A DNA stretch of 6,129 nucleotides from Bdellovibrionales bacterium. GTDB taxonomy: Bacteria; Bdellovibrionota; Bdellovibrionia; Bdellovibrionales; UBA840. The stretch is taken from positions 1 to 6,129 of the forward strand of contig JAGRAL010000143.1 of NCBI GenBank assembly GCA_020434605.1. Reading direction: 5' to 3'. The notes below the pieces were generated by a model. It was not told the DNA's origin. It saw only the letters and a program-made list of their open reading frames with translations, and made no database searches. Positions 5,396 to 6,129 of the stretch are shown one piece after another (the stretch's first letter is position 1; each line of letters starts with the position of its first letter). A program made the position numbers and the translations under genes.

Positions 5396-6091
5396 TTAAT
5401 ATACGTATAAAATATCACTACAACGGCTTTGGTAGCTCACGTCTCTAAGTGCATACTGACGAGCATCTCTATCGTAGTATCTTTGGCGGCGATAATAATC
5501 AGCTCGGCGGTAAAAATCACGAGTCATGTTTTCAATTTCCCAGCTAGAGCCACAGATTCTTCCGCGACGAGTCCACTCACGAGCCATGCTTTCTCCAGTT
5601 GGTCTTATGTGGCCAAGGCCCATTCTATCCGAAGCAAAATTAACGATTTGGTAATAAACCTGTCTTGCTTCAGCAGGGTCGTAGGATCCGCCTCCTGGTG
5701 GCGGTGGCGGTGGAGGTGGCGGTCCAAAACTATCTACAACGGCCTCGACTCTAAATCTTCCTCGACTTCCGCGTAGCGAGCTGTGAACACTTAGTTCTAA
5801 TGTATTTATAAATGCTCTGGGGTTTGTTCTAGTTACAGCTACATCTGACCCATGCAAATCTCTTTGCAGACCATATAAATTTTCAACATTGCGGTCAGCA
5901 TATAATGTTGCTCTCTCAATTGTGGTTACGTCTTCAATATTTATAATGCGAATCTCTACAAGACCTTGTCTGTAGATGTTAATAACTTCAGTGTTTCCGT
6001 ACTTCTCTGCTCGGTATGTTCCTAGATCTAAAATTTCAGCTGCTGATACTTGTAATGAAAAAAATAAAACAAATAGACTCAATAACTTCAT
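5396..6091 (-). CDS. Secreted two-domain protein with a nine-proline linker, function unknown
   Basis: The product has 231 residues and is not recognised. Residues 1-17 are a Sec signal peptide (MKLLSLFVLFFSLQVSA, cleaved before or near AE). Residues about 19-122 alternate hydrophobic and polar residues as in a beta-rich domain. A linker of nine prolines (124-132), then GGGS, leads to a C-terminal domain (about 137-231) that is very rich in Arg and Tyr (for example DYYRRQRYYDRD) and holds the only two cysteines, C180 and C224, a likely disulfide pair. The start is well supported by AGGAGG on the minus strand four bases before the ATG. The gene points toward the preceding secreted-protein unit and ends 45 bases from it. 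Location is predicted as periplasmic or extracellular; no enzymatic motif was seen. A polyproline run of this length is expected to need EF-P for efficient translation. Confidence 0.75.
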   Translation of the reverse strand: MKLLSLFVLFFSLQVSAAEILDLGTYRAEKYGNTEVINIYRQGLVEIRIINIEDVTTIERATLYADRNVENLYGLQRDLHGSDVAVTRTNPRAFINTLELSVHSSLRGSRGRFRVEAVVDSFGPPPPPPPPPGGGSYDPAEARQVYYQIVNFASDRMGLGHIRPTGESMAREWTRRGRICGSSWEIENMTRDFYRRADYYRRQRYYDRDARQYALRDVSYQSRCSDILYVY

Positions 6092-6095
6092 AGTA

Positions 6096-6101
6096 CCTCC
6101 T
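6096..6101 (-). promoter_or_regulatory. Strong ribosome binding site of the minus-strand secreted protein
   Basis: On the minus strand the sequence reads AGGAGGTACTATG, a perfect AGGAGG four bases before the start codon. It settles the start at 6091 and suggests good expression. Only 28 bases remain upstream in the window, so the promoter cannot be judged. Confidence 0.85.
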
Positions 6102-6129
6102 GGGTAGTATTGATTAAAAGTCTAAAAGC

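Noticed and set aside
5696..5722. GGT/GGC-like repeat as a DNA microsatellite
   Set aside because: It is the coding sequence for the nine-proline linker with mixed third bases (CCA, CCG, CCT), so it is better explained by protein selection than by a slippage repeat.
5429..5776. Plus-strand reading frame opposite the minus-strand secreted protein
   Set aside because: Its Trp/Arg-rich part is only the complement of the proline codons. It has no convincing start context, while the minus-strand gene has a perfect ribosome site and a signal peptide.

Overview
The window is an ordinary chromosomal stretch of a motile, flagellated bacterium with fairly low GC. It carries the end of a flagellar operon followed by genes for secreted proteins. 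The gene order flgK-flgL-csrA-fliW, the MRVADKM start of FlgL, and the secreted Cys-rich and Pro-rich proteins next to it recall Bdellovibrio-like organisms, perhaps a low-GC lineage such as the Bacteriovoracales. That placement is an impression from gene content and was not tested by any search.

Positions 1-1839 encode the two hook-filament junction proteins. FlgK lacks its N-terminal part because the window begins inside the gene. FlgL overlaps the FlgK stop by one base. Positions 1931-2803 encode CsrA, an RNA-binding translational regulator, and FliW, its protein antagonist. In bacteria that have this pair, FliW is held by unassembled flagellin and released as the filament is built. Free FliW then inhibits CsrA, which otherwise blocks flagellin translation. 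Here the two control genes sit directly behind the junction-protein genes. CsrA keeps R44 for RNA binding and N55, the position linked to FliW sensitivity in Bacillus subtilis. The csrA leader has two GGA motifs at its ribosome binding site, suggesting autoregulation. fliW appears to have its own promoter.

Positions 2895-5350 hold a second unit. It contains a large secreted multidomain protein (Gly/Tyr-rich, Pro-rich, Cys-repeat, then a lytic-transglycosylase-like domain) and a small secreted protein that overlaps its 3' end by 16 bases. A perfect TTGAT-N4-ATCAA palindrome (FNR/CRP-type) and a consensus TATAAT lie in front of this unit. The large protein is the least ordinary object in the window.

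A hairpin at 5354-5372 separates this unit from a convergent minus-strand gene (5396-6091). That gene encodes a secreted two-domain protein joined by nine consecutive prolines. No RNA gene, mobile element, CRISPR array or intergenic gap longer than about 130 bases is present.
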